This document shows positions 1 through 10,692 of a stretch of DNA of 64,000 nt, piece by piece. The position numbers were made by a program, and so were the translations under genes. Position 1 is the stretch's first letter. Every line of letters begins with the position of its first letter. The stretch lies in assembly GCF_029784165.1 (NCBI RefSeq), contig NC_073696.1:157742223-157806222 (forward strand), read 5' to 3'. Source of the DNA: Wyeomyia smithii (lineage: Eukaryota > Arthropoda > Insecta > Diptera > Culicidae). The notes under the pieces were generated by a model. The model saw nothing but the letters and a program-made list of their open reading frames with translations, was not told the origin of the DNA and searched no databases.

Positions 1-1229
1 TACCATATTTCATCCACCTGACATGATTTGAAACAAGGAGCAATTGATACGTATGAAAATTCCCAGTGTTTGTTCAATCTGTTTTAAAAATTAAAAAAAA
101 ACACAGACATATTTGCGTCTCACAAAAACGGGAAGGGGTCCAGAGGGGTGGCACCTTTACCAAAACTTAGAGCAACTATTCCCCTTGAATAAAAGTTCAA
201 GTTTTCCTAAATCGGCCGCTTCAGTGCTGTGAACGAGCATTCAAAAAAAACAAGTTCCGTCCCGGGTCTTTACGGGTTAAATGAAAGGTATTTATCAATG
301 TTAACGAAAATATTTTTCTTCTAAAATAGAGTGCTGCAAATAAATAATCAAAATACAGACCTCGTTCGATTTCGCTAAACACGACATGGCAGAATTTTGC
401 CAAGATTGAACCAGGCCAAAAAAGAACGGTTATCTATTCATGACTTTTTTTCGTAGATATTCCACCAATGAACTAGTTTTAGTTCCAAGTCGTTTGTGGT
501 GTCGCTTGATGAGTTGAGGCTGACGACCTAGATACTTGATATTACTACCCGAGTAATTAGAGGCTTAGTACTGCTTAGATAATGATCATTATATCACCGG
601 CACGTGTTCCGGTCATATCCCAGGAGCCGTTTCAACGATTCCCGGCATCCGCTTCGGCAGAACCAAAATACCCTTCTTTCGGAGGATGTTCAGCTTAAAT
701 TGGTTGAAATAATCAAGAAAACTAAGATATGTGATTAGACATAATCGCTCGTTTTTGGCACATGTGTGCCAAAACCGAACCGCGCCAAACGTAAAACGAG
801 CTTAAATCAAATCAATCCCTCAAAGGGAAATAAAAAACTATTGTAGTCCTACGTCAACTATGCGGTCGTGTCTTGGATACCACCCTCCTATTATTTTTGT
901 TAGTTCGGTATTAAACGAATGAGTGGTACTTATCTTTAGTAGCGATGGTAGTATCAGCTCGTCGTTCATCGCTAAAAGTAGGTTGAGTTTCACTTCACTC
1001 ATCGGTCCGGATAGTGCGGCTGTTGTCGGTCATCCTGCGGGTGCGGCGGTAGCCGGTTGATAAATGTAGCAACACATCGGTAAATGGTGATGCTTTTTCG
1101 CTGTTGCGCGCGGTGGAGGCGCGCTACTCTTACATCGTTTTGCCTTTCTCCTAGAAAGGTATAGCAATCACTTGCCAAACCGAAAGTATAAAAGTGCTCC
1201 AAAGGACCAAATGGCATATATCAATCACT
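1..1229. other. Noncoding DNA, nothing recognised
   Basis: I see no protein-like frame, RNA gene or clear repeat boundary here. The frames that exist are short, low in complexity and resemble no family I know. The last part runs into a short TG-rich tract near 1261-1276 and the degenerate repeats that follow. Confidence 0.6.
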
Positions 1230-1284
1230 TGACTCAGCTCGACGAGCTGAGCATTTTCTGTATGTGTGTGTGTATGTGCAGATT

Positions 1285-2075
1285 TTTATTCTCACTCACT
1301 TTTCTCAGAGGTGGCTGGACCGATTTTCATGAAATTAATTGCAAATGAAAGGTCTTGTTGTCCCATAAGACCCTTTTAAATTTTATTGTAATCGGATTTT
1401 TAGTTTAGAGGTTATGTATCAAAATGTAAAAATCACGAAACATCATCATCTCAAAAACTACACAACTGATTCGAACAAAATTGATTTTAAATGAACGGGC
1501 TACCTGAAATACCCTTAAGTTTTGAATTTCATAATAATTGAACTTGTGATTCAAAAGTTATAACAAGAAACGTGTTTTGAAGACTACTTAATCTCACTCA
1601 TGTTTCTCAGAGATGGCTGAACCGATTTTCATAAAATCAGTGTCAAATGGAAGGTCTAGTTGCCCCACTATGACCCTATTGATTTGTTTTGCAATCGGAC
1701 TATTACTTTGCCTGTTATGTTTAAAAATGTGAAATCGGGCTATGAGAAGGAATATATTCCGAAGACTACTTGGACTCACTCAATTTTCTCAAAGATGGCT
1801 GACCCGATTTCCACAAAATTAGTGTCAAATGAAATGTATAGCTGCCTCATAACACCCTATTGAATTTTACTGTAAGCGGACTGTAACTTCGTCTGTAATG
1901 TATCGAAATGTGAAAATCACGAAACTTCATTATCTCAGAAACTACACAACCGATTTGATCAATATTATCAATATTATTATCAGATGAGCAGGCTAAGGGT
2001 TAAATGATGAATTATGACTGAACACGTGGTTTTAAAGTTTGGCTGCCCTATACGTTCCCATTCATTTGATTATAA
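1285..2075. repeat. Degenerate tandem repeat, about three units
   Basis: Three diverged units begin near 1291, 1590 and 1773. Each opens with a ctcactca...ttctca motif, followed by a 'gatggctg...ccgattttca' block, an 'aaatgaaaggt' block and an 'atgtgaaaatcacgaaac' block. Unit length varies from about 185 to 300 bp. This kind of noncoding repeat is widespread in mosquito intergenic DNA. The short frames over it are chance frames. Confidence 0.6.
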
Positions 2076-2439
2076 TTGAACACAAGCAACCGTTATGTAT
2101 TAAATTGTAAATAAAACAACGGAAGTCTATTATCTCAAAGCTTACATGACTTATATGAACATAACTAGTGTCATACGAATGAGTCATCTATCAAACTTAC
2201 AAATAACAAACTTCATAACAATTTGATATGTGGCTCAACAGTTATGGAAAGAAAGGAAATTCAAAGACTATTGAAAACTATTCTTGCTTTGATCGATATA
2301 TGTGGCCTCAACATAATTTAAATGTGGTATCGTACCATTTGAACGTTCCAAATTCATTGATTCCTTGCAATGTGTTAAAAGTCTGCAAATGCACGACGAA
2401 TCGGCCATAGGATAAGATCAAAGTCAAATAACAAATCGT

Positions 2440-4470
2440 TTGGAATGATTGGGTTTATCCAAATGACAATATCCTCGACTTTTGGCTTCTGTACATCGCC
2501 TTAAGTCTGAATATATTCATATTGGGTGGTATTCGGTCATTTTTAGCAGATTTTCTGGCATCAATCTGACACCGGAAATACCCATATTGGGAGGTATTTA
2601 GTTATTTTGGTTGTTTTCAAAATGGTGTCCAGGGCCAATGTTTGGTTTCTATGCATCATCTCGATTACAGAAATATTCATCTTGAGTATTACTCGGTCAT
2701 TTTCGACTGTTTCCTAAAAGTTGCCATTTAGCAATTCGAAATGGTGCCTGAGGTCAATTGTTAGCTCATTGCATCATTCTAGTTCCAGATATACTCATAT
2801 TGGATGGTATTTGGTTTCCTAGAAGTTGCCATTTAGCAATTCAAAATGATGCCTGAGGTCAATTGTTAGCTCATTGCATCATTCTGGTTCCAGAGATACT
2901 CATATTGGATGGTATTTGGTTATTTTAGGCTGTTTTTCACAAGCCGGAAGTCGCCATCTTGGATTTCAAAATGGTATTTAAGATAACTTCTGGCTTCTGA
3001 GCGTCATTCTGGTTGAAGAAACACCCATATTGAGTGTTATTCGATCATTATCGGCTGTTTCCCAGGAACCGGAAGTCACCAACCTAGAATCTAAAATGGG
3101 GTCTGTGGTCGATTTCAACTGCTGTGTATAATTCTAGATCCGGAGATACTCCTGTTAGACGGAAATCAGCCATGTTTGGCTGTTTTCGAGAAAGCTTTAA
3201 TGCAACTGAGAGAATCGAAAATGTTCAGCGCAGGTTTCTTCGTTACGCCCTTCGACGGTTACCTTGGCATGATCCATTAAGACTACCAAGCTACGAAAAC
3301 CGATGTCAACTCATCCGTGTTGACCCACTACATGCTCGAAGGAATACAGCTCGGGTTTTACTAGTATCCGATCTCTTGACAGGACGTTGTGATGCTCAAT
3401 CTCTACTAGGGCGCATCAACATCCAAGCAAGGCTGCGTAGTTTAAGAGGCAGTTCATTTCTCCGATTAACCCATAGCAGAACGAACGTTGCCGCAAATGC
3501 TGCCATAACAGGGCTTCAAAGACTGTTTAATCGTGTGTCGCATATTTTCGACTTAAATATTCCTAGGATTAGGTTGAGGCAACTATTTTTAAATTATTAC
3601 AAAAATGTTTAGTGTTTGTTTAACTTTAAGTTTTATCATTGGGGCCGTTTTAGGCCTGTTGATAAAGGAAGAAATAAATTAAAACTAAATTAAATTAAAA
3701 CCAGAAGTTGCCATCCTACAATTCATAATGGTGTCTGAGGTCAATTTTTAGCTTCTAGCTATTAGCTCTAGCTAGTATGTGGTCACTTTGGGCTGTTTTT
3801 CAGAAACCGAAAGTCGTTATTTTGGACTTTAAAATTGCCTGTGAAATCAATTTCTGTCATCTGGGCGTTCCGAAAACATTCATATTGAATGGTATTTGGT
3901 CATTTACGGCTATTTGCCAAACACCGGAAGCCACATCTTGAAATTAAGGTTGTGTCTGTGATCAAATTTTAGCTTCTGTGCATCTTTCTGGTTCGGAGAT
4001 ACTCATATTTAATGGCAATCGTCCATTTCAGGCTGTTTTCCAGAAACCGGAAATTGCCATCTTACAATTCAGATTGTTGTCTGAAGTCGATTTGTGGCTC
4101 CAGTGCATCATTACGATTCCGAAAATACCCATATTGGGTGGTATTTGGTCGTTTGCCGCTGTTTTTCCGAAACCGGAAGTCGCCATTTTGGATTTCATAA
4201 TGGCATTTCGAGACAATTTCTGGAATTTGAACGTCATACTGGTTAAAGAAAAACTCATATTGGGTGGTATTTGGTCATTTTCAGCTGTTTTCAGAAACCG
4301 GAACACGCCATCTTAGAATTCAAAATGCTATCTTTGGTCGGTTTTAGCTCCTGTGTATTATTCTAGATCCGGATATTATTATATTGGGTGGAAATCGGCT
4401 ATTTTTGGCTGTTTTCCAGGAACCGGAAGTCGCCATCTTACAATCCAAAATGTTGCCTGAGGTCGATTAT
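2440..4470. repeat. Degenerate tandem array (130-170 bp units), split by a LINE tail
   Basis: About a dozen diverged units share the blocks 'ccggaagtcgccatct', 'gaggtcaattt', 'agatactcatattg' and 'tatttggtcattttcggctg'. The array is interrupted at about 3190-3700 by a retrotransposon fragment: repeat blocks stop at 'ggctgttttc' on the left and resume with 'gaagttgccatc' on the right. Open frames on both strands here are by-products of the repeat unit. Confidence 0.65.
3190..3700 (+). pseudogene. 3' end of a non-LTR retrotransposon (RT C-terminal tail plus 3' UTR)
   Basis: The frame to 3612 carries a C-terminal reverse transcriptase tail typical of insect LINEs, with an arginine-rich 'NVQRRFLRYALRRLPW' helix and a hydrophobic, arginine-rich end. 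A short 3' UTR follows and ends in TAAATTAAA-type repeats (3680-3700). The fragment lacks endonuclease and RT catalytic motifs, so it is a strongly 5'-truncated dead copy. The frame as read from 3124 begins in the surrounding tandem array, so its first ~22 residues are not element sequence. The clade cannot be assigned from this piece (Jockey, CR1-like or R1-like are possible). Confidence 0.7.
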
Positions 4471-4479
4471 GAAACATAT

Positions 4480-4972
4480 TTATTACCACTAAAAACATTC
4501 ACCTGTCAAATATGGTTCCATTTAGTTGATTAGTTCCTGAGATGTGCAGAAATTTGTGCAGAAACATGTGCTTCCAAAAGAGGGAGGGGCGTCGAACCAT
4601 TATGGACATATTTGTTACCTCTAAAAACATTTACCTGCCAAATTTGGTTCCATTTAATTGGTTAGCTCTCGAGATGTGCAGAAATTGGTGTTTCATCCAA
4701 CTATTATGGACATATTTGTTACCCCTTAAAACATCCAAATGCCAAATTTGGTTTTATTTGCTAGGTTTGTTCTTGAGTTGTACAGAAATTAATGGTTCAT
4801 TTGTATGGGACCCCTTCCTTCGAGAAGAGGGATGGGTCTCAAACTATCATAGGAACCTTTATCGGTACCAGAAACCCCTACATACAAATTTTCACGTCGA
4901 TCGGTTCGGTAGTTTTCGAGCCTATATGGATCAGACAGACAGACAGATCGAACTGCATTTTTATATGTATAG
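4480..4972. repeat. Degenerate repeat with terminal cagacaga tract
   Basis: Three diverged units share 'tatggacatatttgttacc', 'tgccaaatttggtt' and 'gagatgtgcagaaatt'. The last unit ends in a 'cgatcggttcggtagttttc' block and a short cagacagacagac tract near 4932-4945. This is a recurrent noncoding motif in mosquito DNA. No coding capacity is apparent. Confidence 0.55.
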
Positions 4973-5034
4973 ATTTTTTTTATAAAATATGGTTTATTTA
5001 TCCTTCGTAAATATCAAATCAAATATTGTAAAAC
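4973..5034 (-). mobile_element. Distal 3' end and poly(A) of the U2-LINE chimeric retrocopy
   Basis: On the minus strand this is the AT-rich 3' end of the LINE fragment that continues at 15115-15619. It ends in a run of A (plus-strand T run at about 4974-4982). The two halves were separated by LOA-A, which duplicated 11 bp (aattaaatagt) on insertion. Assignment to the LINE rests on continuity across the duplication, because there is no coding sequence here. Confidence 0.5.
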
Positions 5035-5045
5035 AATTAAATAGT
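5035..5045. repeat. Target-site duplication of LOA-A, left copy
   Basis: aattaaatagt, identical to 15104-15114. The two copies bracket LOA-A exactly at its 5' start (cattccgag...) and its 3' A-rich end. Confidence 0.8.
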
Positions 5046-5480
5046 CATTCCGAGTTGTGCTCTCGTCGTGTTCGGTCGCAATTTCATTTCGATCTCGATA
5101 GTGCCGACCAGTTAATCGCCTTCAATGTCACCGTGCATTGTATTGCGTGTGCACTGCTGCTCGTTGCCGTCGTCTATTGAAGACAAAGGAACGCATCATC
5201 GCCTATTGCTACCGTACGCCACAGACTGTACGTTGTGTCGCTACTGCGAGAGATCCAGTACCCGGCGTACTGCTGTTTGGCTGTACTGGTGCTGCTGTGT
5301 GGCTGGAGCGGCTGCAGCTTTTGCTACCGGACTCTTGTGTGAAGGACTGGAGATTGGCATCGCTCGTGCGCTTATTGCGGTGGAGAGCGGCTGCAGAAGA
5401 TAGGTAGTTTTTTTTCTTGGTTTTTTTCTACAATATTATTTGTTGATTGGCATTTTACGTGTGTGGCTTACGCGTCCAAT
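5046..5480 (+). promoter_or_regulatory. LOA-A 5' leader
   Basis: Noncoding leader between the left target duplication and the ORF1 ATG. It starts with CATTC, as does LOA-C if the last base of its target duplication is counted, which suggests a conserved transcription start. Insect LINEs usually carry their promoter at this internal position; that role is inferred here. The short frames over it are not conserved in the other copies. Confidence 0.45.
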
Positions 5481-6836
5481 ATGGACGACGAACGCGGGGA
5501 TGAAAACCCGCTCGTTCTACCGCCTAGCCCTCCCGGATACAAAGTTCCAAGGGTTAAGAATGGAACCCCGCAGGAAGCTACCCATCGGCTTAAGCAGTTT
5601 CCGGAGGGCAGAGTATTGGGGCTGTATTTTTCCGGCCGAAAATGAAAGCATTGAACACAATGCAAATATGTAGAGATCTGGCACGGTTTACAGCCGTGAC
5701 TGAAATAACCAAAGTACGCCCGAATAAACTGCGTGTTTTGGTGTCCGACCTCAAGCAAGCAAACGAGATTGCTGCTTGTTAGCTCTTCACGCGGGAGTAC
5801 CACGTGTACATTCCAGCTCGCGTAGTTGAGATTGACGGTGTGGTCAGCGAATCGAGTCTGACTGTCGAGGGCCTGTTGAAGGCTGAAAAAGGCCTTTTCA
5901 AGGATTCTAGCCTTGAACCTGCCAAGATACTTGAATGTAAGCAATTACATTCAGTATCGCTCGACAAGGGTGTAAAAACTTACACCCCATTAGACTCTTT
6001 TCGCGTGACTTTCGCCGGGTCTGCTCTGCCGAGCTATGTGCTCGTGGATAAGGTGCGTCTACCCGTGCGCTTGTTTGTACCGCGGGTAATGAATTGCCTC
6101 AAGTGCAAACAGTTGGGCCATACGGCCTCCCACTGTGGCAATAAAGCACGTTGTGGCAAGTGCGGAGAGCAACATGCGGATGACGCCTGTAGCAAGGGTG
6201 CTGAAAAGTGCCTTTATTGTGGGCAGACTCCGCATGAGCTGTCTGCATGTCCCGCGTACAAACAGCGCCAAGAAAAGATCAAGCGGTCTCTGAAAGAGCG
6301 CTCTAAGCGCACTTTCGCAGAAATGCTCAGAGGCCGCTGCCACCAAACTGGTTTCCCCGAATCTTTTTGAGGTCTTGTCATCCGATGAGTCTGACTCTGA
6401 CTATTCAGTTGGGGAACCTTCTTTTGTTGAACCCGGGAAGTCTAGGAAGAGGAAAAACCTTTCTTCCCCTAGACTTCCTAGGAAAGGACAGAGAAGGTCT
6501 CCATCTGAAGTGACTGATACTAAGAAACAAAAAAGTGCTGTAGAAAATCCGAAGCAAACTCCTCCGGGATTGGCAAAATTGAATTCAAGTAAGGAGTTTC
6601 CGGCACTTCCAGGAACATCGAAAAACCCAACTGTTCCTTCTTTTTCGTCCAAGATTCAGCCAGAATCTGGACTGCTGTAGTTTTCAGATATTGTTGACTG
6701 GATTTTTGAAAATTTCAACTTAACTGATCCTCTTAAAAGTCTTATGCTGGCATTTCTACCAACAGTTAAAACGTTTTTGAAGCAGTTTACTGCTAAATGG
6801 CCCCTCCTTGCAGCGATCGTATCCTTCGATGGCTAA
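5481..6836 (+). pseudogene. LOA-A ORF1 (Gag-like RNA-binding protein), broken
   Basis: The start is ATG at 5481 (MDDERGDENP). The C-terminal half carries three clustered CCHC-type knuckles at about 6090-6260 (C-K-C-K...H...C, C-G-K-C-G-E-Q-H...C, C-L-Y-C-G...H...C). A Lys/Arg/Ser-rich region and a hydrophobic end (SDIVDWIF..., 6684-6830) follow. Such proteins coat the element RNA and help reverse transcription at the target. Breaks seen by comparison with LOA-B: a frameshift near 5640, a TAG near 5780 in 'AAC*LF', a frameshift near 6335 and a TAG near 6678. The stop TAA at 6834-6836 overlaps the ORF2 start. Confidence 0.8.
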
Positions 6837-9800
6837 TTCATCGGCTGAGATGAAGGATTCTATCTCTATTTTACAGTGGAATTGTAGAAGTATCATCCCC
6901 AAAATTGATTCATTTAAAGTGTTGACTAATAAGCATAAATGCGATGCATTTTCCTCTGTGAAACTTGGCTCATTTCTAATGTATATCTCAACTTCCATGA
7001 TTTTAATATAATTCGCCTCGACCGAGACACCCCTTACGGAGGAGTACTTCTAGGGATTAAGAAGGGCTATTCCTTCTATCGTATTAACCTCCCCACGGTC
7101 CCAGGCCTTGAAGCTGTCGCATGTCAAATGACAATACAAGGTAAAGAGCTTTGTATTGCCTCAATATATATTCCTCACAGAGCACAGGTTGGGCAACGGC
7201 TGCTCTTTGATTTAATAGAACTTCTTCCCTCGCCACGTTTGATTTTGGGAGATTTTAACTCTCACGGCGTGGCTTGGGGTTCCCCTTCTAATGATAACCG
7301 TTCCTCTTTGATCTATAACCTCTGCGACGACTTCGACATGACAATATTAAACAACGGGGATATGACACGCGTTCCGAAACCTCCAGCGCGCCCCAGTGCT
7401 TTTAATTTATCTTTATGTTCAACATCGCTACGGTTGGATTGCATATGGAAGGTAGTCCTTGATCTCCACGGTAGCAATCATTTGTCTATTCAAATTTCAA
7501 TTGATAATGGTTCAACTCGCACACGATCAGTTGATATTCCGTATGACCTCACACGGAATATCGATTGGAAATTATACGAGGAAATGTTATCAGAAGCTGT
7601 CGAATCGATTCAACATCACCCACCACTTGAAGAATACAACCTCCTCGCGGGCTTGATTCTCGACGCCGCGTTGCAAGCCCAAACGAAGGAATATCCCGGC
7701 GTGACAATCAAAGAACGGCCTCCCACTCCGTGGTGGGACAAAGAGTGCTCCGATGTCTACACGGAAAAATCCGACGCGTTTAAGGCCTTATTTTGGGTGA
7801 AAGGTCAACCCGACGACTTAAAGCGGTATTTGGATCTTGAGCCTAAGTTCAAAAGCTTGGTCCGAGCAAAGAAACGTGGATATTGGCACCGGTTCGTAAA
7901 CGAAACGTCGAGGGAGACATCGATGAGCACTCTTTGCAACACAGCCCGAAGAATGCGGAATCGCGTAACGGTCAACGAAAGCGAGGAGTCTTCAAGTCGG
8001 TGGATATTTGATTTTGCCAGGAAAGTATGTCCGGACTCTGTTCTTGCGCAAAACTTTGTTCGCGATACGTCTCCGGGCCACGATGCGATAGAATCGCCTT
8101 TTACGATGGCAGAATTTTCAGTTGCCCTCCTGTCCTGTTACAATAACGCGCCTGGGTTAGATAGAATCAAATTCAACTTGTTGAAGAATCTACCCGGCAA
8201 TGCCAAGAGGCGCTTGTTGAACTTGTTCAATAAGTTCCTGGAGCAAAACATTGTACCGCAGGATTGGAGGCAAGTGAAGGTGATCGCCATTCAAAAACCG
8301 GGAAAACCAGCTTCTGATCACAGCTTTTATAGGCCGATTGCAGTGCTATCCTGTATCCGGAAATTGATGGAAAAAATGATACTCCGTCGTTTAGACCATT
8401 GGGTCGAATCAAACGGTCTACTATCCGATACTCAATTTGGCTTCCGCCGTGCCAAAGGAACGAATGACTGTCTTGCGTTGCTTTCTACAGATATTCAGCT
8501 AGCCTATGCTCGCAAAGAACAAATGGCATCTGTGTTCTTGGACATTAAGGGGGCTTTTGATTCCGTTTCTATTGACATTCTTTCGGGCAAACTTCACCGA
8601 CAAGGATTTTCACCAATTTTGAACAATTTTTTGCATAATTTGTTGTCCGAAAAGCATATGCATTTTACGCATGGCGATTTGGCAACTTTTCGTATTAGCT
8701 ACATGGGTCTTCCCCAGGGCTCATGCTTGAGCCCCCTTCTTTACAATTTTTATGTGAATGACATTGACGCATGTCTGGCAAATTTATGCACGATAAGACA
8801 ACTTGCAGACGACAGCGTGGTCTCTGTTACAGGAGCCAAAGCTGCCGATTTGCAAGGACCATTGCAAGTTACCTTGGACAATTTGTCTGCTTGGGCTTTA
8901 CAGCTAGGTATCGAATTCTCTCCGGAGAAGACTGAGACAGTAGTTTTTTCTAGGAAGCGTGAGCCTGCTCAGCTCCACTTACAGTTAATGGGTGAACGAT
9001 TTCTCAGGTTTTGGTATTTGAATATCTTGGTGTCTGGTTCGATTCGAAAGGCACCTGGGGATGTCACATTCGGTATTTGATTAAAAAATGCCAACAAAGA
9101 GTGAATTGTCTCCGGACAAGTACTGGATCATGGTGGGGCGCCCACCCAGGAGACCTCATAAGGCTTTACCAAACAACGATATTGACGGTGCTTGAGTACG
9201 GGTGTTTCTGCTTCCGCTCCGCTGCAAACACACATTTAATCAAGCTGGAACGATTGCAGTATCGTTTCTTGCGTATTGCCTTAGGTTGCATGCATTCGAC
9301 CCATACGATGAGATTGGAAGTTTTGGCGGGCGTTCTCCCATTAAAAGGCCGCTTTTGGGATCTGACTACTCGTATTCTCATCAAATGTGAGGTTCAAAAC
9401 CTTGGTAATTGAAAATTTCGATAGGCTAGTTGAACTTAATTCTCAAACCCGTTTCATGACTGTGTATTTCAATCACATGTCTCAAAGTATAAATCCTTCC
9501 TCATACACCTCCAATCGTGTCAACTTATTAGATACCTCTGTTTCTACTGTGTTTTTCGATACATCCATGATGGAAGAAACTCGTGGAACCCCGGATCATT
9601 TACGCGTGCAGCAGATCCCTAAAATATTTTATAACAAATATAAAAACATCAACTGCGACAATGCGTTTTATACTGATGGATCACTTCTCAACGGGTCCAC
9701 TGGCTTCGGTATCTTCAACAATAATTTTACCGCCTCCTACAAGCTCGATAATCCTGCTTCTGTTTACGTCGCAGAATTGGCTGCAATTCAGTATACCTTA

Positions 9801-10459
9801 GGGATTATTGAAACAATGCCCACGGACCATTACTTCATCTTTACGGACAGTCTCAGTTCTATTGAGGCTCTCCGATCGATGAAGGATGTAAGGCACTCTC
9901 CGTATTTCCTGGGGAAAATACGGGAACATCTGAGTGCTTTATCCGAAAAATCTTCTTAGATTACCTTAGTGTGGGTCCCTTCTTATTGTTCCATTCCGGG
10001 CAATGAGAAAGCGGACACTTTGGCTAAGGTGGGCGCAACAAACGGTGATATTTATAACAGACCAATTGCCTACAATGAATTTTTAAAATTTTCATGTCAG
10101 AGTACACTGGTCAACTGGCAGGCCTCGTGGGATAAGGGAGAACTGGGGAGGTGGTTACACAGCATCATCCCCAAGGTTTCCACCAAACCTTGGTTTCGGG
10201 GGTTGGATGTAGGACGAGATTTCATTCGCATGATGTCTCGGATTATGTCCAACCACTACGGGCTAGATGCACACCTCTTGCGTGTTGGGCTGGCGAGCAG
10301 TAATCATTGCGACATGCAAGACATTGAACACGTGGTTTGAGTGTGTGCTGAATTCTGCGGCGCCAGATCTCTACTTTTGGATACCCTCAGGGCCCGAGGA
10401 ATACAGCCCTATGTGCCAGTTCGTGATATTTCGCTCAGCGAAACTTGCCATACATGCTA
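6829..10459 (+). pseudogene. LOA-A ORF2 (endonuclease-RT-RNase H), broken; last codons at 14870-14888
   Basis: ORF2 begins at ATG 6829, overlapping the ORF1 stop by 8 bp (ATGGCTAA). Domains in order: an APE-like endonuclease ('LGDFNSH' near 7245, catalytic 'SDH' replaced by 'NHLS' near 7480); reverse transcriptase ('FLDIKGAFDSV' near 8540, 'GLPQGSCLSPLLYNFYVND', 'QLADDS' near 8805); RNase H ('FYTDGS' near 9670, 'ELAAIQ', 'FTDSLSSIEAL'). Frameshifts occur near 6940-6960, 9005 and 9400, with a stop near 9957. The C-terminal Cys/His segment is degraded near 10310. The last codons continue after the Jockey insertion to a TGA at 14886-14888. The altered endonuclease residue suggests loss of activity even apart from the frameshifts. 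Confidence 0.85.
10446..10459. repeat. Target-site duplication of the Jockey element, left copy
   Basis: tgccatacatgcta, identical to 14856-14869. It lies inside the last codons of LOA-A ORF2. Confidence 0.9.
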
Positions 10460-10692
10460 AATTTTTTTTTAAAGGGGGGATTTGTTAGTAGCTTAAGTAT
10501 TTATGATAAATATTAGTAAATAATGAGTATGTGTGTCCAATCACAAATGGTGACTTCTCAACACTGTTAGAAATTTGTAATTTTAATTATTAGGATTTGT
10601 TTGCTTTCGCAATTAGGACTTATCATTCGTAGGGATTTAAACCTACTTGTCAGAAAAGGGGAAGTAAACTTACAACTAACTTAATTGCTAAC
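10460..10692 (-). other. Jockey element 3' UTR and poly(A) tail
   Basis: Noncoding stretch after the ORF2 stop. In element orientation it ends in a run of A directly against the target duplication. No conserved structure was noticed. Confidence 0.7.

Noticed and set aside
3978..4316. Frames on both strands in the tandem array
   Set aside because: They follow the repeat unit on both strands and show no protein-family features.
5125..5407. Two Cys/Leu-rich frames before LOA-A ORF1
   Set aside because: They lie in the LOA-A leader and have no equivalent in LOA-B or LOA-C.
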